Positions 9,652 through 19,196 are shown, numbered from the stretch's first letter. The stretch: 64,000 nucleotides of DNA from Rhizobium sp. SL86 (GCF_026672545.1 NZ_JAPPRJ010000001.1:682001-746000); one strand, 5' to 3'. Numbers and translations: made by a program. The notes: generated by a model not told the origin, from the sequence alone.

Positions 9652-10653
9652 TCAGATCTCGAACTGGTAGCTCTTCGGCACGAAGCGGTAACCCGTCTCC
9701 TGCTTTTCGACGTAACCGACCGCCGGGAATGGCATGTGGTAGCCGACGAAAGCCACCTTGTCGGTGGCGATCATGTCGAAGACCTTCTTGCGGGTCGCCG
9801 CCGCCATTTCCTTGTTCATGTCGAAACGCACTTCCCAATCCGGACGCTGTAGCGACAGAACGAAGTGGTTGGCGGTATCGGCTGTCAGGATCAGACGGCG
9901 TCCGCCGGATTCGATGTTGTAGATCATGTGGCCCGGCGAATGGCCGAAGGCGGCCATGCTGGTAATGCCCGAGACCACCGAGGCACCGTCACCGATGAAG
10001 GTCATCTTGTCGGCGAGCGGCTTGACGTTGGCAAGCACCGCCTTGTGCCCCCCCTCTGCCGGCGTGCCGACACGCGCCGTGTTCGTCCAGAAATCATATT
10101 CCGCCTGCCCGGTGACATAACGCGCATTCGGAAAGGCCGGTTTGCCGCTTTCCATCAGGCCGCCGATGTGGTCGCCGTGCAGATGGGTCAGTACAACGAC
10201 CGTGACATCCTCCGGCTGGTAACCGGCGAGCTTCATGCCATCCTGAAGACGGCCCATGCCATTGGCGCGACCCCCAGCCCCAAAACCGGTGTCGAAGAGG
10301 ACAACCTCGTTGCCGGCCTTGATCAGCGTCGGCGCGAAGGAATTGACGAAATTATCCGCCGGCAGGAAGTTTTCCTGAAGCAGCGCACCAACCGTTTCCG
10401 CGCTCTGGTTCGTGCCGAAGATTTCGTTGGGCTTTCCGGACGCACGCGCGCCATCACGCACCACCAGGACCTCAAACTCGCCCACCTTGAACATATCCGT
10501 CGGCGGCGGCATTGTGGCTGTCATCTTTCCATCCGCGGCAGCCGGCTGGCTGCTCTGTGCCATTGCTTGTCCCGACAGGATTGCCGGTGCGGCCAGCATG
10601 CTTACCCCTGCGGATCCCAGAAGGGCCCGCCGTCCCATTGTCACCTGTGCCAT
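9652..10653 (-). CDS. Exported metallo-beta-lactamase-fold hydrolase
   Basis: A 333-residue hydrolase with a twin-arginine-like leader (MGRRALLGSAG and a hydrophobic stretch to about residue 32) suggesting export. The metal-binding motif THLHGDHIG (about residues 155-163), the later HSPGH and ADTANH histidines/aspartate, and the C-terminal GYHMPFP histidine define a two-metal MBL-fold active site. Homologues include lactonases and other esterases, but the substrate cannot be fixed from sequence. It is divergent from the MFS exporter gene, with about 200 bases between them. Confidence 0.88.
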   Translation of the reverse strand: MAQVTMGRRALLGSAGVSMLAAPAILSGQAMAQSSQPAAADGKMTATMPPPTDMFKVGEFEVLVVRDGARASGKPNEIFGTNQSAETVGALLQENFLPADNFVNSFAPTLIKAGNEVVLFDTGFGAGGRANGMGRLQDGMKLAGYQPEDVTVVVLTHLHGDHIGGLMESGKPAFPNARYVTGQAEYDFWTNTARVGTPAEGGHKAVLANVKPLADKMTFIGDGASVVSGITSMAAFGHSPGHMIYNIESGGRRLILTADTANHFVLSLQRPDWEVRFDMNKEMAAATRKKVFDMIATDKVAFVGYHMPFPAVGYVEKQETGYRFVPKSYQFEI

Positions 10654-10851
10654 CTAAAACCTCCGCAACGCGGGACCGTAACCGCGCCTTGCCATGTTTG
10701 TGCCTGGTTTGAACTTCCGGTCGTTGGCAGAGATATGGTGCCACAGGTCGCCGAAAACCGGTCTCACGTAGTCGTGATTCCCCGTTCAGGAACCTGTGAT
10801 TGTTGTGGCAATACGCGTTTGGCCGGCGTAGGTAAGAACCAGCATCCCCTC

Positions 10852-12276
10852 ATGATGATCCCTGCCCCCATGAACCGCATCGTTCCGCTCATCCTCGCCG
10901 TCGCGCTCTTCATGGAGCAGATGGATTCCACCGTCATCTCCACGGCCCTGCCGGCGATCGCGACCGATCTCGGGGTCGGACCGATCACGCTCAAGCTGGC
11001 GCTTACCTCCTACATGGTGGCGCTGGCCGTCTTCATCCCGATCAGCGGCTGGATGGCCGACAAGTTCGGCGCAAAATCGATCTTCCGCCTGGCCATCCTG
11101 GTGTTCATGGTGGGTTCCATCTGTTGCGCGGTCTCGTCATCCGTCGTGGAATTTGTCGTGTCCCGTTTCCTGCAAGGCATGGGCGGCGCCATGATGACGC
11201 CGGTCGGGCGCCTGGTGCTGTTGCGCACGACGGAGAGGAAGGATCTCGTCTCGGCCATGGCCCTTCTGACGATACCGGCGCTTGTCGGGCCACTGACCGG
11301 CCCGCCCGTCGGCGGTTTCATCACCACCTATTTCACCTGGCACTGGATCTTTCTCATCAATGTGCCGGTCGGCGTGATCGGCATCTGGCTTGCCACCATC
11401 CATCTGCCGGAGATTGAGCGCCGCGAGACGCCGCCACTCGACATCACCGGTTTCCTGCTGATTTCGCTCGCCGCTGCCGGCACGGTCTTCGGCCTGTCGG
11501 TGGTGAGCCTGCCGGCCCTGCCGCCCGCCGTCGGCATTGCCACCACGGCGATCGGCCTGATCTGCGGCGGGTTATACCTGCGTCACCAGCGGATACACCC
11601 GGCGCCGATCCTGGCTTTGTCCTTGTTTCGCAACCAGGCCTTCCGGGCGGCAACCGCCAGCGGGACGCTGTTTCGTATCGCGACCGGCGCGGTGCCCTTC
11701 CTGATGCCGCTGATGCTGCAGCTTTCCTTCGGCATGACACCTTTCCAGTCGGGCCTCACCACCTTTGCCGGCGCGCTCGGAGCGCTCACCGTCAAATTCG
11801 TCGCCAAACGGCTGTTTGCCGCGACCGGTTTCCGCACCACGCTGATCGGCGCAAGCGTGGCGGGGGCAGCGACCACCGCCGTCAACGGACTGTTTACGGA
11901 GGCAACGCCGCAGGCGCTGATCATCCTCTTCCTGTTTGCCTCGGGGCTGGCGCGTTCGATGTTCTTCACCGGCACCAATGCGCTGAGCTACTCCGAGATC
12001 GAGGACCACGAGGCAAGCCAGGCCACCTCGATCAGCTCCGTGCTGCAGCAGGTCAGCCTGGCGCTGGGCGTGGCCTTTGCCGCCTTCGTGCTGGAGGCCT
12101 CGTCCTACCTCTCCGGCTCGCACCTGCAGCTCGCCGATTTTCACCTGGCCTTCTATCTGGTGGCCGGCGTGTCGCTGGCCGCACTTCTGCCGCTGCTGTC
12201 GCTGCCCGCCAATGCCGGCTCCGGCGTTTCCGGCCATCGGCGTTACCAGCAGACAGCCGAGGTGCCGGGGGAATAA
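10852..12276 (+). CDS. MFS drug exporter, DHA2-like
   Basis: An inner-membrane proton antiporter of about 474 residues with some 13-14 hydrophobic segments. The first helix contains LFMEQMDSTVISTALPAIA, the pattern of the EmrB/QacA (DHA2) group, followed by the loop GWMADKFGAKS and the motif-C-like GPPVGGFI. The open frame extends far upstream over the opposite-strand hydrolase, but only the part from about 10852 codes for a transporter. Start codons at 10852, 10855 and 10870 are all possible and none has a clear ribosome-binding site. The substrate is unknown. Confidence 0.87.
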   Translation: MMIPAPMNRIVPLILAVALFMEQMDSTVISTALPAIATDLGVGPITLKLALTSYMVALAVFIPISGWMADKFGAKSIFRLAILVFMVGSICCAVSSSVVEFVVSRFLQGMGGAMMTPVGRLVLLRTTERKDLVSAMALLTIPALVGPLTGPPVGGFITTYFTWHWIFLINVPVGVIGIWLATIHLPEIERRETPPLDITGFLLISLAAAGTVFGLSVVSLPALPPAVGIATTAIGLICGGLYLRHQRIHPAPILALSLFRNQAFRAATASGTLFRIATGAVPFLMPLMLQLSFGMTPFQSGLTTFAGALGALTVKFVAKRLFAATGFRTTLIGASVAGAATTAVNGLFTEATPQALIILFLFASGLARSMFFTGTNALSYSEIEDHEASQATSISSVLQQVSLALGVAFAAFVLEASSYLSGSHLQLADFHLAFYLVAGVSLAALLPLLSLPANAGSGVSGHRRYQQTAEVPGE

Positions 12277-12277
12277 G

Positions 12278-12295
12278 GGAGGCGTTTACGCCTCC
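12278..12295. terminator. Short hairpin between convergent genes
   Basis: GGAGGCG-ttta-CGCCTCC forms a 7-bp stem between the MFS stop (12276) and overlapping the rlmE stop (12286). It could serve both convergent genes; no T-run is present. Confidence 0.35.
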
Positions 12296-13023
12296 GCCTC
12301 ATCCGCCGAAGGAACCTCTTCGTCGGCGGCATCCGGACGCACGGCGCGGCGCCCCTTGAACCCCTTGGCCAGCAGGAACATCTCGACCGATTCCGAGCGG
12401 GACGAGGCCGGCTTGATGTGCAGGACCTGGCGGAAATTCTGCTTCAGAAGCGTCAGCAGCTCGCGCTCCGTGCCGCCCTGGAAGGTTTTTGCCAGGAAAT
12501 GGCCGCCCTCGCCCAGAACCTCGATGGCGAAATGCGCCGCCACTTCACACAGATGCATGGTGCGCAGGTGGTCGGTCTTCTGGTGGCCGGTGGTGGGGGC
12601 CGCCATGTCGGACATCACGAGATCCGGGGTGCCGCCAACCGCCTCCATCAGGAGGTCCGGCGCGGCGGGATCGAGAAAATCGAGCTGCAGGATCTTCACG
12701 CCGGGGATCGGCGCCATTTCGAGGAAATCGATCGCGGCGACCCGGACATCCTCTTCCGTCGAGCCGGTGACCTTGGCGGCAATCTGCGACCAGCTGCCGG
12801 GTGCGGCGCCCAGATCGATGATGCGCCGCGCGCCCTTCAGAACCTGGTGTTTTTCGTCGATTTCCAGAAGCTTGAAGGCGGCGCGCGCGCGATAGCCTTC
12901 AAGCTTTGCCCGCTGCACGTAAGGATCGTTGATGTGACGTTCGAGCCAGCGGCGCGACGACGCCTTCAGCTTGCCCTTCTTCACCTTCTGGCCGAGCTTG
13001 CGGCCGATCGGCGTCTTTGTCAT
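12286..13023 (-). CDS. rlmE: 23S rRNA (uridine-2'-O)-methyltransferase
   Basis: A 245-residue FtsJ/RrmJ-type methyltransferase that methylates a uridine in the ribosomal A-loop during 50S maturation. The SAM-binding motif [11 protein letters not shown] (about residues 70-80), the catalytic set K (RAAFKLLE), D (MSDMAAP), K (LAKTFQGG) and E (SRSESVEMF) are all present. It carries a basic N-terminal extension and an acidic C-terminal tail ([13 protein letters not shown]). Its start overlaps the end of the Ppx-family gene by four bases (ATGA), so the two are translationally coupled. Confidence 0.95.
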   Translation of the reverse strand: MTKTPIGRKLGQKVKKGKLKASSRRWLERHINDPYVQRAKLEGYRARAAFKLLEIDEKHQVLKGARRIIDLGAAPGSWSQIAAKVTGSTEEDVRVAAIDFLEMAPIPGVKILQLDFLDPAAPDLLMEAVGGTPDLVMSDMAAPTTGHQKTDHLRTMHLCEVAAHFAIEVLGEGGHFLAKTFQGGTERELLTLLKQNFRQVLHIKPASSRSESVEMFLLAKGFKGRRAVRPDAADEEVPSADEAEA

Positions 13024-14699
13024 CGGCTCTTCTCCGGAGCTTCCTGTGCGTTCAGTTCTGCCTGGCGGCGTCTCAACCGACGCCAGACACCATCATCGGC
13101 CATCATATCCGTCAACAGTCCTTCGCGCAGGCCGCGATCGGCCACCCGCATGCGCCGGCTCGGCCAGCGCCGGCGGATCGCCTCCAGAATGGCGCAGCCC
13201 GCAAGCACCAGATCGGCACGATCCGGCCCGATGCAGGGGTTGGAGGCGCGGCCCTCGAAATCCCAGGACAGAAGTTTTGCCTGCATGGCAGAAACCTCCT
13301 GGTCCGAGAGCCAGAGTCCATCCACCTTGCGCCGGTCATAACGCGGCAGATCGAGATGCACGCCGGCAAGCGTTGTCACCGTGCCGGAAGTGCCGATCAG
13401 ATGAAAATCCTCGTCGCCGCTGCTGAGGCCCGGGCAATGAAACCCTTCCAGCATGGTTTCCACCTCGGCAACCATGGCCGCGAAGACATCCGGCGTCACG
13501 TTGCGTCCGCCGTGGCGTTCGGAGAGGGTCACGACGCCGACTGGCAGCGAGGTCCAATGGGTGATGTGGTTCGCCAGCCGGCTGGAGCGGTTGTCGCGGA
13601 TGCGGATGACGGCGATTTCCGACGAGCCGCCGCCGATATCAAAGAGCACGACGGAGCGGGCCTCGCGCCCGACCAGCGACGAGCAGCCGGAAACGGCAAG
13701 CCGCGCTTCGGTCTCGCGATCGATGATTTCGAGCTTCAGCCCCGTCTCGCGCGTGACCCGTTCAAGGAATTCCTCGCCATTGGCCGCGGCACGGCAGGCT
13801 TCGGTGGCGATCAGCCGCATTTTGCGGATCTGCCGTGTGGCGAGTTTTGCCGCGCAGACGCGCAGTGCTTCGACCGCACGATCCATGGCTTCGGATGACA
13901 GGCGGCCGGTTCTGGCAAGCCCCTCGCCCAGGCGCACGATGCGCGAAAAGGCATCAACGACGCGGAACTGGCCGGGCCGCGTGGGCTGGGCAATCAGCAG
14001 GCGGCAATTGTTGGTGCCGAGATCCAGCGCGGCGTAAAGATCGTCCGGGCCGGAGCGACGGCGCAAGGAGTCCGCGCTCTCGACATCCGGCTGCGGCCGT
14101 GCGTGATGGCCACCATAATGACTGCCGCGATGGTCCGGCGCGCTGCGTGCCGATGGTGCCGGGGGGGGCTGGTCGCCGCGGTTGACCGCCGTTTGACCCT
14201 GCTTGCTGGCAGGCCCGTGATGTCCTTGGTGTCCCTGATGCCGACCGCCGCCCTTGCCATGCTGCGGCTTGCCGTGCGGCACGAGCGGGCGCCCCTGCGG
14301 GCCACGGGCCTCGCTTTTCTTTTTGCCGCGGTTTCGCCGGCGCCCGGCACCCGGTTGAGGGCTGGAGCCTGGCGTTTCCTGAGACGGCTGTGGCGCACGT
14401 TCGGCAACCGCATCCTGCACCGAGGAGGGCTGACGCCCGCCATCACGTACGGCTTCCACAGCGCGCGCACGGCGCCGCTTGCGCTTGCGGGGCGGTTTGG
14501 TCTCCTGCGTTTCAGGACGTCGGGCAGCGTGGCTGTCGATCGAATCGCTGCCACGCACGACGGGAACGGCGGCAGGCGGCTTGCCGCCCCGCTTCCCCTT
14601 CCGCCGGCGGGCGGCTTTACCACCCGGCCGGTTGTCTGCCGACGCCCCGCCTTCGGGCGGCTTGCCGCCGCTGTCGGGGTTCATCACGGATCTGTCCAT
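13020..14699 (-). CDS. Ppx/GppA-family phosphatase with long basic N-terminal extension
   Basis: The C-terminal 320 or so residues are an exopolyphosphatase/guanosine pentaphosphate phosphatase of the ASKHA fold: [15 protein letters not shown] (phosphate 1), [12 protein letters not shown] (phosphate 2) and [12 protein letters not shown]. It should act on polyphosphate or ppGpp-type nucleotides in the cytoplasm. Ahead of it lie about 220 residues rich in Lys, Arg, Gly, Pro and His ([21 protein letters not shown]) that look disordered and could bind nucleic acid or polyphosphate. The start is uncertain: ATG at 14699 or 14684, or GTG at 14741, none with a strong site. It overlaps rlmE by four bases, so it leads a two-gene operon. 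Confidence 0.88.
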   Translation of the reverse strand: MDRSVMNPDSGGKPPEGGASADNRPGGKAARRRKGKRGGKPPAAVPVVRGSDSIDSHAARRPETQETKPPRKRKRRRARAVEAVRDGGRQPSSVQDAVAERAPQPSQETPGSSPQPGAGRRRNRGKKKSEARGPQGRPLVPHGKPQHGKGGGRHQGHQGHHGPASKQGQTAVNRGDQPPPAPSARSAPDHRGSHYGGHHARPQPDVESADSLRRRSGPDDLYAALDLGTNNCRLLIAQPTRPGQFRVVDAFSRIVRLGEGLARTGRLSSEAMDRAVEALRVCAAKLATRQIRKMRLIATEACRAAANGEEFLERVTRETGLKLEIIDRETEARLAVSGCSSLVGREARSVVLFDIGGGSSEIAVIRIRDNRSSRLANHITHWTSLPVGVVTLSERHGGRNVTPDVFAAMVAEVETMLEGFHCPGLSSGDEDFHLIGTSGTVTTLAGVHLDLPRYDRRKVDGLWLSDQEVSAMQAKLLSWDFEGRASNPCIGPDRADLVLAGCAILEAIRRRWPSRRMRVADRGLREGLLTDMMADDGVWRRLRRRQAELNAQEAPEKSR

Positions 14700-15116
14700 C
14701 TGGCCGCGCAAGAGCGTGTTCGGAAAAGCCCGCTGCGGCACTCATCTGTTTCGTTGCCCCTAGGATAACAGTGACGGACGATTTCGCCAATGGCTTTGTC
14801 ACGCGCCCGAGCAATGCCGTCTGCAAGGGAAGGTAGCAGGAGACGAGAACAGGATAGGCTGAGGCCATGCCGCCTGAAGAACATGCCCCTTCCCCACCAA
14901 CACCACCCGGCACCAAACCCCAAGACGCCGTGTCCTGCCGCCACACCGATTCACCGCCTCGGGACAACTGTCGAAAAAGTGTCAAACGCCCCTTGATCAC
15001 CCGGCAGAATCTGCTAGAAAGCGCCCACGAAGCGGTCGGGCATCGCCACACGGACTTTCGTTGCACGGCAACAAAGGCTGACCGCTCCAATCCTGAGGCA
15101 AACCGCCTTGGACGAT
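14700..15116. other. Intergenic region before tRNA-Gln
   Basis: No convincing gene is seen in this 417-base stretch between the phosphatase start and the tRNA; short open frames here have poor codon character. It should hold the promoter of the phosphatase-rlmE operon (minus strand) and that of the tRNA (plus strand). Confidence 0.6.
14993..15020 (+). promoter_or_regulatory. Probable tRNA-Gln promoter
   Basis: TTGATC (14993-14998) and TAGAAA (15015-15020) are spaced 16 bases apart, about 97 bases before the mature tRNA. It matches a sigma-70-type promoter moderately well. Confidence 0.4.
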
Positions 15117-15190
15117 TGGGGAATAGTTCAATGGTAGAACGACGGACTCTGACTCCGTTAATCTTGGTTCGAATCCAGGTTCCCCAGCCA
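15117..15190 (+). tRNA. tRNA-Gln (anticodon CTG)
   Basis: A 74-base cloverleaf including an encoded GCCA end. The acceptor stem is TGGGGAA/TTCCCCA, the anticodon stem ACGGA/TCCGT encloses the loop CTCTGAC with anticodon CTG, and the T-arm has GGTTCGAATCC. It decodes CAG. Its 3' 47 bases form one copy of the attachment-site repeat of the integrated element that begins here; the gene remains intact after integration. Confidence 0.95.
15144..15190 (+). repeat. attL: 47-bp tRNA-Gln direct repeat, left copy
   Basis: Begins at GGACTCTGACTCCG within the anticodon stem and ends with the CCA of the intact tRNA. It is identical over 47 bases to 26322-26368; the identity stops sharply on both sides. 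Confidence 0.92.
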
Positions 15191-15249
15191 CTTGATTATC
15201 CTAGCGTTTTTCCCTCCGTTCAGCAGAACATTTAAGGTCAGTTGGAAAC

Positions 15250-16281
15250 TCAGTTGGGAGATTTTGTTCTCGCTTCGAGCTTCCGGATTGCGTTTTGAGC
15301 AAGCTGCGGATCGCGGTTGAGGTAGTGCGCGTCAAGAATCGACCGCACGTCCCGCAGGCTGTGTCCGGTGATGGTCGCGATTTCCGCCTCGGTGCATCCG
15401 GCGATCGCCAGGCGCGTGACAGCCGTTCCCCGCAGATCGTTGAAGGTCACACCCACGACGCCAGCCTTTGCGCAGGCCTTGCGCCATGACGTGCGGAAGC
15501 CGTCCGGTGTCCATTCCTCGCCGTCGCTGTTCAGCAGCACCTTGCCGATCTTCTGGCGAGCTGCATCAAGTGCTGCCTTCAGCGGCGCCCCGACCGGGAT
15601 CACCACACGGGTGCGTGTCTTGCCCTGGACGAGGCGAATGGTCTCGCCATCATATTGCGGCCATGTCAGCATCAGGAGGTCCCCCTGCCGTTGGCCAGTC
15701 CACAGCGCCAGGATCAACGCCAGATGTAGGTGCAGCGGCGCAAGGGCCAGGAAGGCGGCCTCGTCGGCATCCGTCCAGACAATTTCGGCGCGCGAACCGC
15801 GATACAGGCGCCCGCCCTTCTCACACGGGTTCGCCACCACCAGGCCGCGCCCATGTGCCCAGGACAGGATTCGCGCCAGCACCTGCCAGCCGTAATCGGC
15901 CTGTCGGCGCGATGCCTTCGCCCGCTCGTCCCGCCACGCCATGAAGATCGCGCGTGCGCGCCGGTCCCCCAGCGCCGACAGCGGAAACGTGCCGAACTTG
16001 GCTTCGACGACCTTGATGAGTTTTATGTAATCCTTCTGGGTTCGCGGCGCGAGGTCATCCCAATCAGCGCTGTCCTGAAACCCGTTGAGGATCGTCTGCA
16101 GCGTCCCGGCCTGCGGCTGCACCTTGCGCGCCACGGCTTCATTGTAGGCTGCCATGAATTCGTGATCTCCCGGCCTTCCCGGAAGCCGTGGCCCGCCCTT
16201 CCAGGCGTACCAGTATGTCACCGTCTCGCCGTTCGCGAGCGTCTTCCTGACCTTGTTCAGCCCTTTGAGCTTAACGCGCAT
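15250..16281 (-). CDS. int: Tyrosine-type phage integrase
   Basis: A 343-residue site-specific recombinase that should insert and excise the element at tRNA-Gln. The catalytic set is visible: Arg in ALWTGQRQGDLL, the following beta-hairpin Lys near QGKTRTR, His-x-x-Arg-equivalent in FNDLRGTAVTRL, His in TITGHSLRDVRSI, and the Tyr nucleophile in DAHYLNRD. The N-terminal part (MRVKLKGLNKVRKTLANGE) is an arm-binding domain. The ATG at 16281 is chosen; it overlaps the small gene upstream by 11 bases. It lies 59 bases from the tRNA and reads towards it. Confidence 0.93.
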   Translation of the reverse strand: MRVKLKGLNKVRKTLANGETVTYWYAWKGGPRLPGRPGDHEFMAAYNEAVARKVQPQAGTLQTILNGFQDSADWDDLAPRTQKDYIKLIKVVEAKFGTFPLSALGDRRARAIFMAWRDERAKASRRQADYGWQVLARILSWAHGRGLVVANPCEKGGRLYRGSRAEIVWTDADEAAFLALAPLHLHLALILALWTGQRQGDLLMLTWPQYDGETIRLVQGKTRTRVVIPVGAPLKAALDAARQKIGKVLLNSDGEEWTPDGFRTSWRKACAKAGVVGVTFNDLRGTAVTRLAIAGCTEAEIATITGHSLRDVRSILDAHYLNRDPQLAQNAIRKLEARTKSPN

Positions 16282-16453
16282 TGTCCCGCATCCATTTATC
16301 GAGGGCGTCGTCGGAGGCCGCCGCCTCGCTTGCCGCAACGATCACGATCTTGGAGCCTTCGATCTCGATCCGCCCGACAGGAACGCCGCCCGCGCGCGTG
16401 GCTTCGATGGCCCGCGTGAGATCCGATTTTCTGAAGGTTGAAGCTTTGGCCAT
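16271..16453 (-). CDS. Small protein coupled to the integrase
   Basis: A 60-residue protein (MAKASTFRKSDLTRAIEATR to DDALDKWMRDNAR) whose stop overlaps the integrase start by 11 bases, so the two are co-translated. It starts with a basic helix, has a two-strand motif (VGRIEIEGSKIVIVAA), and ends acidic. Short proteins of this pattern sit directly before integrases in rhizobial prophages, and a role as recombination directionality factor or accessory factor is a reasonable guess. No function is established. Confidence 0.7.
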   Translation of the reverse strand: MAKASTFRKSDLTRAIEATRAGGVPVGRIEIEGSKIVIVAASEAAASDDALDKWMRDNAR

Positions 16454-16609
16454 CGTCTCGCGTCCGTGTGAAAAAATGGGTGCCTCGCCATCCGCTAAGA
16501 AACAAGGCACCCGGCCAGAAGAGGAAGCTGGCCAAATGGGGAGAGGCAGTCCAGAACCTCGCCCCGTTACCCGCCCGGCCGCGCTAGAAGCCGGACGAAT
16601 TCCGTGTGA
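16454..16609. other. Short intergenic stretch
   Basis: The 156 bases between the small integrase-coupled gene and the capsid gene hold no plausible coding sequence. Promoter elements for the integrase unit would be expected here but no strong match is seen. Confidence 0.4.
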
Positions 16610-18559
16610 TCAGGACCCGTTCCAGGGGTTGAAATAGGCCGCCCGGAAGTCGAAGGGAGCGCAACCGAAATCGAGAACACAACGCATTTCCGTGCCCAGG
16701 ACGTTCCACCCGTTCTGCGATTCCACCTGCGGGCCGTTCTGTCCGGACAGGTATCCGTGCACCAGCGCCGGGCGCTGCTGCGGTTCCGCAAACAGCCACC
16801 ATCCAAAACCGTCGTAACGGTTTTCGACTTCCACCCGCAACTTGCCCGCAAAGGGGTTCACGTTGCTGGTGCTGGTGGCACTGATCGAGGCGACGAACTT
16901 TTCCGCGACCGTTTCCATCTTCGGACCCACCAGGATCACCGCAGGCGTCACGCCAGCCGTTCCCGTGCCGTTGATGTTCTTCTGAAGCCGCATCGCCGTC
17001 CGCGCCGCCGTCACACTGGCCTCGTCAATCGTCGAGCCAGATGCGGCAAGGTTGCCGTGGTCGGCATGGAACAGCGGAAGCGTATCGTCCATCGTCGCGC
17101 CGCCGTAGGAATTGGCGGACAGGACACCGAACAGAAGATCGCCTTCCGTCTCCGCTGCCGACTGAGCAAAGGCACTCAGAAAATCGGTGAAAGCGCCGAG
17201 ATCGTCATTGATGATTGCCTGACGCGTCAACGCGAACATCTTGGCGTATGTATCAATCTTGAGGCCCTGCCCGCTTTCCTTAAGCGTGCCATACTTGACC
17301 TCTCCTCCTTCAGGAACCTTTTCCAGACGCGGCGCTTCGCCAGGCCGAATGAAGGTCATGCGGCGGAAATCCTTCACGTCGCGCTGATGCGAAAGCCGCT
17401 TGATCGGCGAAGCCATCGGCGTGTAGCGATCGAGCAGCGCTCGGTTGCCGGCGGCCTGGAGAAGCAACGGGAAATCGGAGGTCGTGTGCGAGCGGACGCC
17501 GAATTCCATATTCGGGCCGCGGCCTTCGACGAGGTAGCCAGCCACATCGGCATCATTCCAGCCACGCACCGAAACGCCCTGCGCTTCCAGATAGCTGCGC
17601 CCGACCTCGATCAGGCTCGCACTGCGGAAGGGGTTGCCCTCCGGAGTGACACCACCGGACAGACGCGCCGCCAGCACATCGACCACATGGCCCCGCAGTT
17701 GATCGGCATCCGAAGGCCGATCACCGCCACCGTGGATCGGAGACGTGCGGGTGCGGTTCGTCCGCTCGTCCAGCATCCGGAATACGATGTTCCGGGCTTC
17801 GTCGATCGAACGCACACCATCGAATTCGTCTTCGATCTCTGCCGAGCGCAGGCCGTTGCGGATGGCCAGCGCCTGCAGGTCATCGAGCTGCCGCTGAAAA
17901 GCACGGGTGCGCGGAACCACCGTCCGCGTGCCGTCATCGTCATCGTCGTCATTCAGCGCACCGCGCTCGTTCTCCAGCTCGTTGCCCTGCTGGTCGTGGA
18001 TCTGGTCACGCGCGGCCGCACGCCGCGAACCTCCGGTTCGTCCTGCCATTGTAACACCTCGTATTGTTGCGTTAGGATCTGCCGGCACACTCACCAGCGA
18101 GACTTCGATCGGCTCCCAGCGTGTGGCCGTCAGAAGCGTCGAGCCGTCAGACGCCCTCTGTTCCTCGTAATCATGAATGCGGTATCCCACGGATACCTTG
18201 TTCACGATGCCGCTGCGCACCAGGTCGAAGGCGTGGCGCCCGCGTTCACTGTCGGCAAAGGCAATCTTCACCAGCAGGCTGCGGCCTTCGATCTGGTGTT
18301 CCACCACCTGCCCCAGCGTGTTGAGAATGCTGGAGCGGTCATGCGTGTCGATCACCGGAAGCAGCTTCATCCGTCCGGCGTCGATGGCAGTCCGCTGGCA
18401 GCGAAGAAGCTCCGAACCGTACCAGGTGCGAACGGGCGTTTCCGTTGCAGCCACCGCCCACACTGTACGCTGTTCTTCGTCCAGCGTATCCGGCTTGAAC
18501 GACCAGTTCCGCCGCAGATTGTCCGTGTCGGGCGCCTTGCGCGTTGCGGACTTCGCCAT
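16610..18559 (-). CDS. Prohead protease-major capsid protein fusion
   Basis: A 649-residue fusion. Residues about 15-165 are an HK97-type prohead protease (VWAVAATETPV, LLPVIDTHDRSS, GIVNKVSVGYRIHDYEEQ, VSLVSVPADPNATI), and about 300-649 are a capsid protein of the Mu gpT-like/HK97-fold kind (ILVGPKMETVAEKFVA, ENRYDGFGWWLFAEP, ending YFNPWNGS). A charged, acidic linker (about 190-290, with LNDDDDDDGTR) lies between and probably serves as scaffold. Such fusions occur in some alphaproteobacterial phages. It starts two bases after the upstream gene, so it shares that transcript. In intact phages portal and terminase genes precede it; here they are missing. Confidence 0.85.
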   Translation of the reverse strand: MAKSATRKAPDTDNLRRNWSFKPDTLDEEQRTVWAVAATETPVRTWYGSELLRCQRTAIDAGRMKLLPVIDTHDRSSILNTLGQVVEHQIEGRSLLVKIAFADSERGRHAFDLVRSGIVNKVSVGYRIHDYEEQRASDGSTLLTATRWEPIEVSLVSVPADPNATIRGVTMAGRTGGSRRAAARDQIHDQQGNELENERGALNDDDDDDGTRTVVPRTRAFQRQLDDLQALAIRNGLRSAEIEDEFDGVRSIDEARNIVFRMLDERTNRTRTSPIHGGGDRPSDADQLRGHVVDVLAARLSGGVTPEGNPFRSASLIEVGRSYLEAQGVSVRGWNDADVAGYLVEGRGPNMEFGVRSHTTSDFPLLLQAAGNRALLDRYTPMASPIKRLSHQRDVKDFRRMTFIRPGEAPRLEKVPEGGEVKYGTLKESGQGLKIDTYAKMFALTRQAIINDDLGAFTDFLSAFAQSAAETEGDLLFGVLSANSYGGATMDDTLPLFHADHGNLAASGSTIDEASVTAARTAMRLQKNINGTGTAGVTPAVILVGPKMETVAEKFVASISATSTSNVNPFAGKLRVEVENRYDGFGWWLFAEPQQRPALVHGYLSGQNGPQVESQNGWNVLGTEMRCVLDFGCAPFDFRAAYFNPWNGS

Positions 18560-18561
18560 GG

Positions 18562-19110
18562 TCAGGCCTCGCCATCGCTGATCTTGCGGAAACCATCCGC
18601 GTCGATTGACCAGCCGCGCAGACGCAGCGTCTCGACGAAGAGGGAGAACAGTGGTTCAAGATGGATTTCGGTCACGACCGGATAATTCTTGCGGTAGTCC
18701 GCAACCGCTTCGGAGCTGCAAACCCACGTGGAAAACGACCACTCAGGAACACCGCCAATCAATCCTGAAGCCTTCGGCAGACCTTTCGCGAGAACCAAAT
18801 AAAAGTCTGATGTCTCAGCACTTGCGAGGCGGTCGTTGATGTAGTGGCGGAGGCCATGGCGATAGGAGGTCTGCAAGGCGCCCGCAATTGCCCACTGCCC
18901 CATGGGCAAAACCATGCCCAACGTATCCTGAAGGAACCATCCGAAAGCATCAGAGACCGAATAGAGGCGCCGCGACACGGTGCCCTCTTTCGTGGACTCG
19001 CTTTGACTATGCGTATCCAGGAAAGGCAGCTTGTTGAGCTGGATAGCATTGCGGATGGTGGCAGTGGTGGTGCCGACGATCTCCGCAAACACCGAGAGGC
19101 GAACTTCCAT
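18562..19110 (-). CDS. Helix-turn-helix protein of unknown function
   Basis: A 182-residue protein. The N-terminus (RLSVFAEIVGTTTATIRNAI) reads as a helix-turn-helix like that of MerR/excisionase or phage terminase-small-type proteins; the rest is unrecognised and includes a tryptophan-rich middle (FSTWVCSSE). The ATG at 19110 with GGAG about 10 bases upstream is preferred over one at 19131, which lies inside an operator-like palindrome. It is followed immediately by the capsid fusion. It could be an autoregulator acting at the two palindromes in front of it; that is inference. Confidence 0.65.
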   Translation of the reverse strand: MEVRLSVFAEIVGTTTATIRNAIQLNKLPFLDTHSQSESTKEGTVSRRLYSVSDAFGWFLQDTLGMVLPMGQWAIAGALQTSYRHGLRHYINDRLASAETSDFYLVLAKGLPKASGLIGGVPEWSFSTWVCSSEAVADYRKNYPVVTEIHLEPLFSLFVETLRLRGWSIDADGFRKISDGEA

Positions 19111-19127
19111 GGCGCGAACTCCATTTC

Positions 19128-19196
19128 GCATACTTCAATATGCGCATATCAGGCGCGCAAACTTCGCGCACGTCAATATTGCATACTAAAATATGC
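19128..19196. promoter_or_regulatory. Paired palindromes GCATA-N6-TATGC around a promoter
   Basis: Two copies of GCATA-N6-TATGC (19128-19143 and 19181-19196) lie 53 bases apart, about five helical turns, just upstream of the HTH gene at 18562-19110. Between them on the minus strand are TTGACG (19171-19176) and TGATAT (19146-19151), 19 bases apart, a fair promoter. The arrangement is that of a repressible operator with cooperative binding. Confidence 0.6.

Noticed and set aside
9865..10851. A long upstream extension of the MFS gene frame
   Set aside because: It runs antisense through the metallo-hydrolase and has no transporter or signal features; only the part from about 10852 codes.
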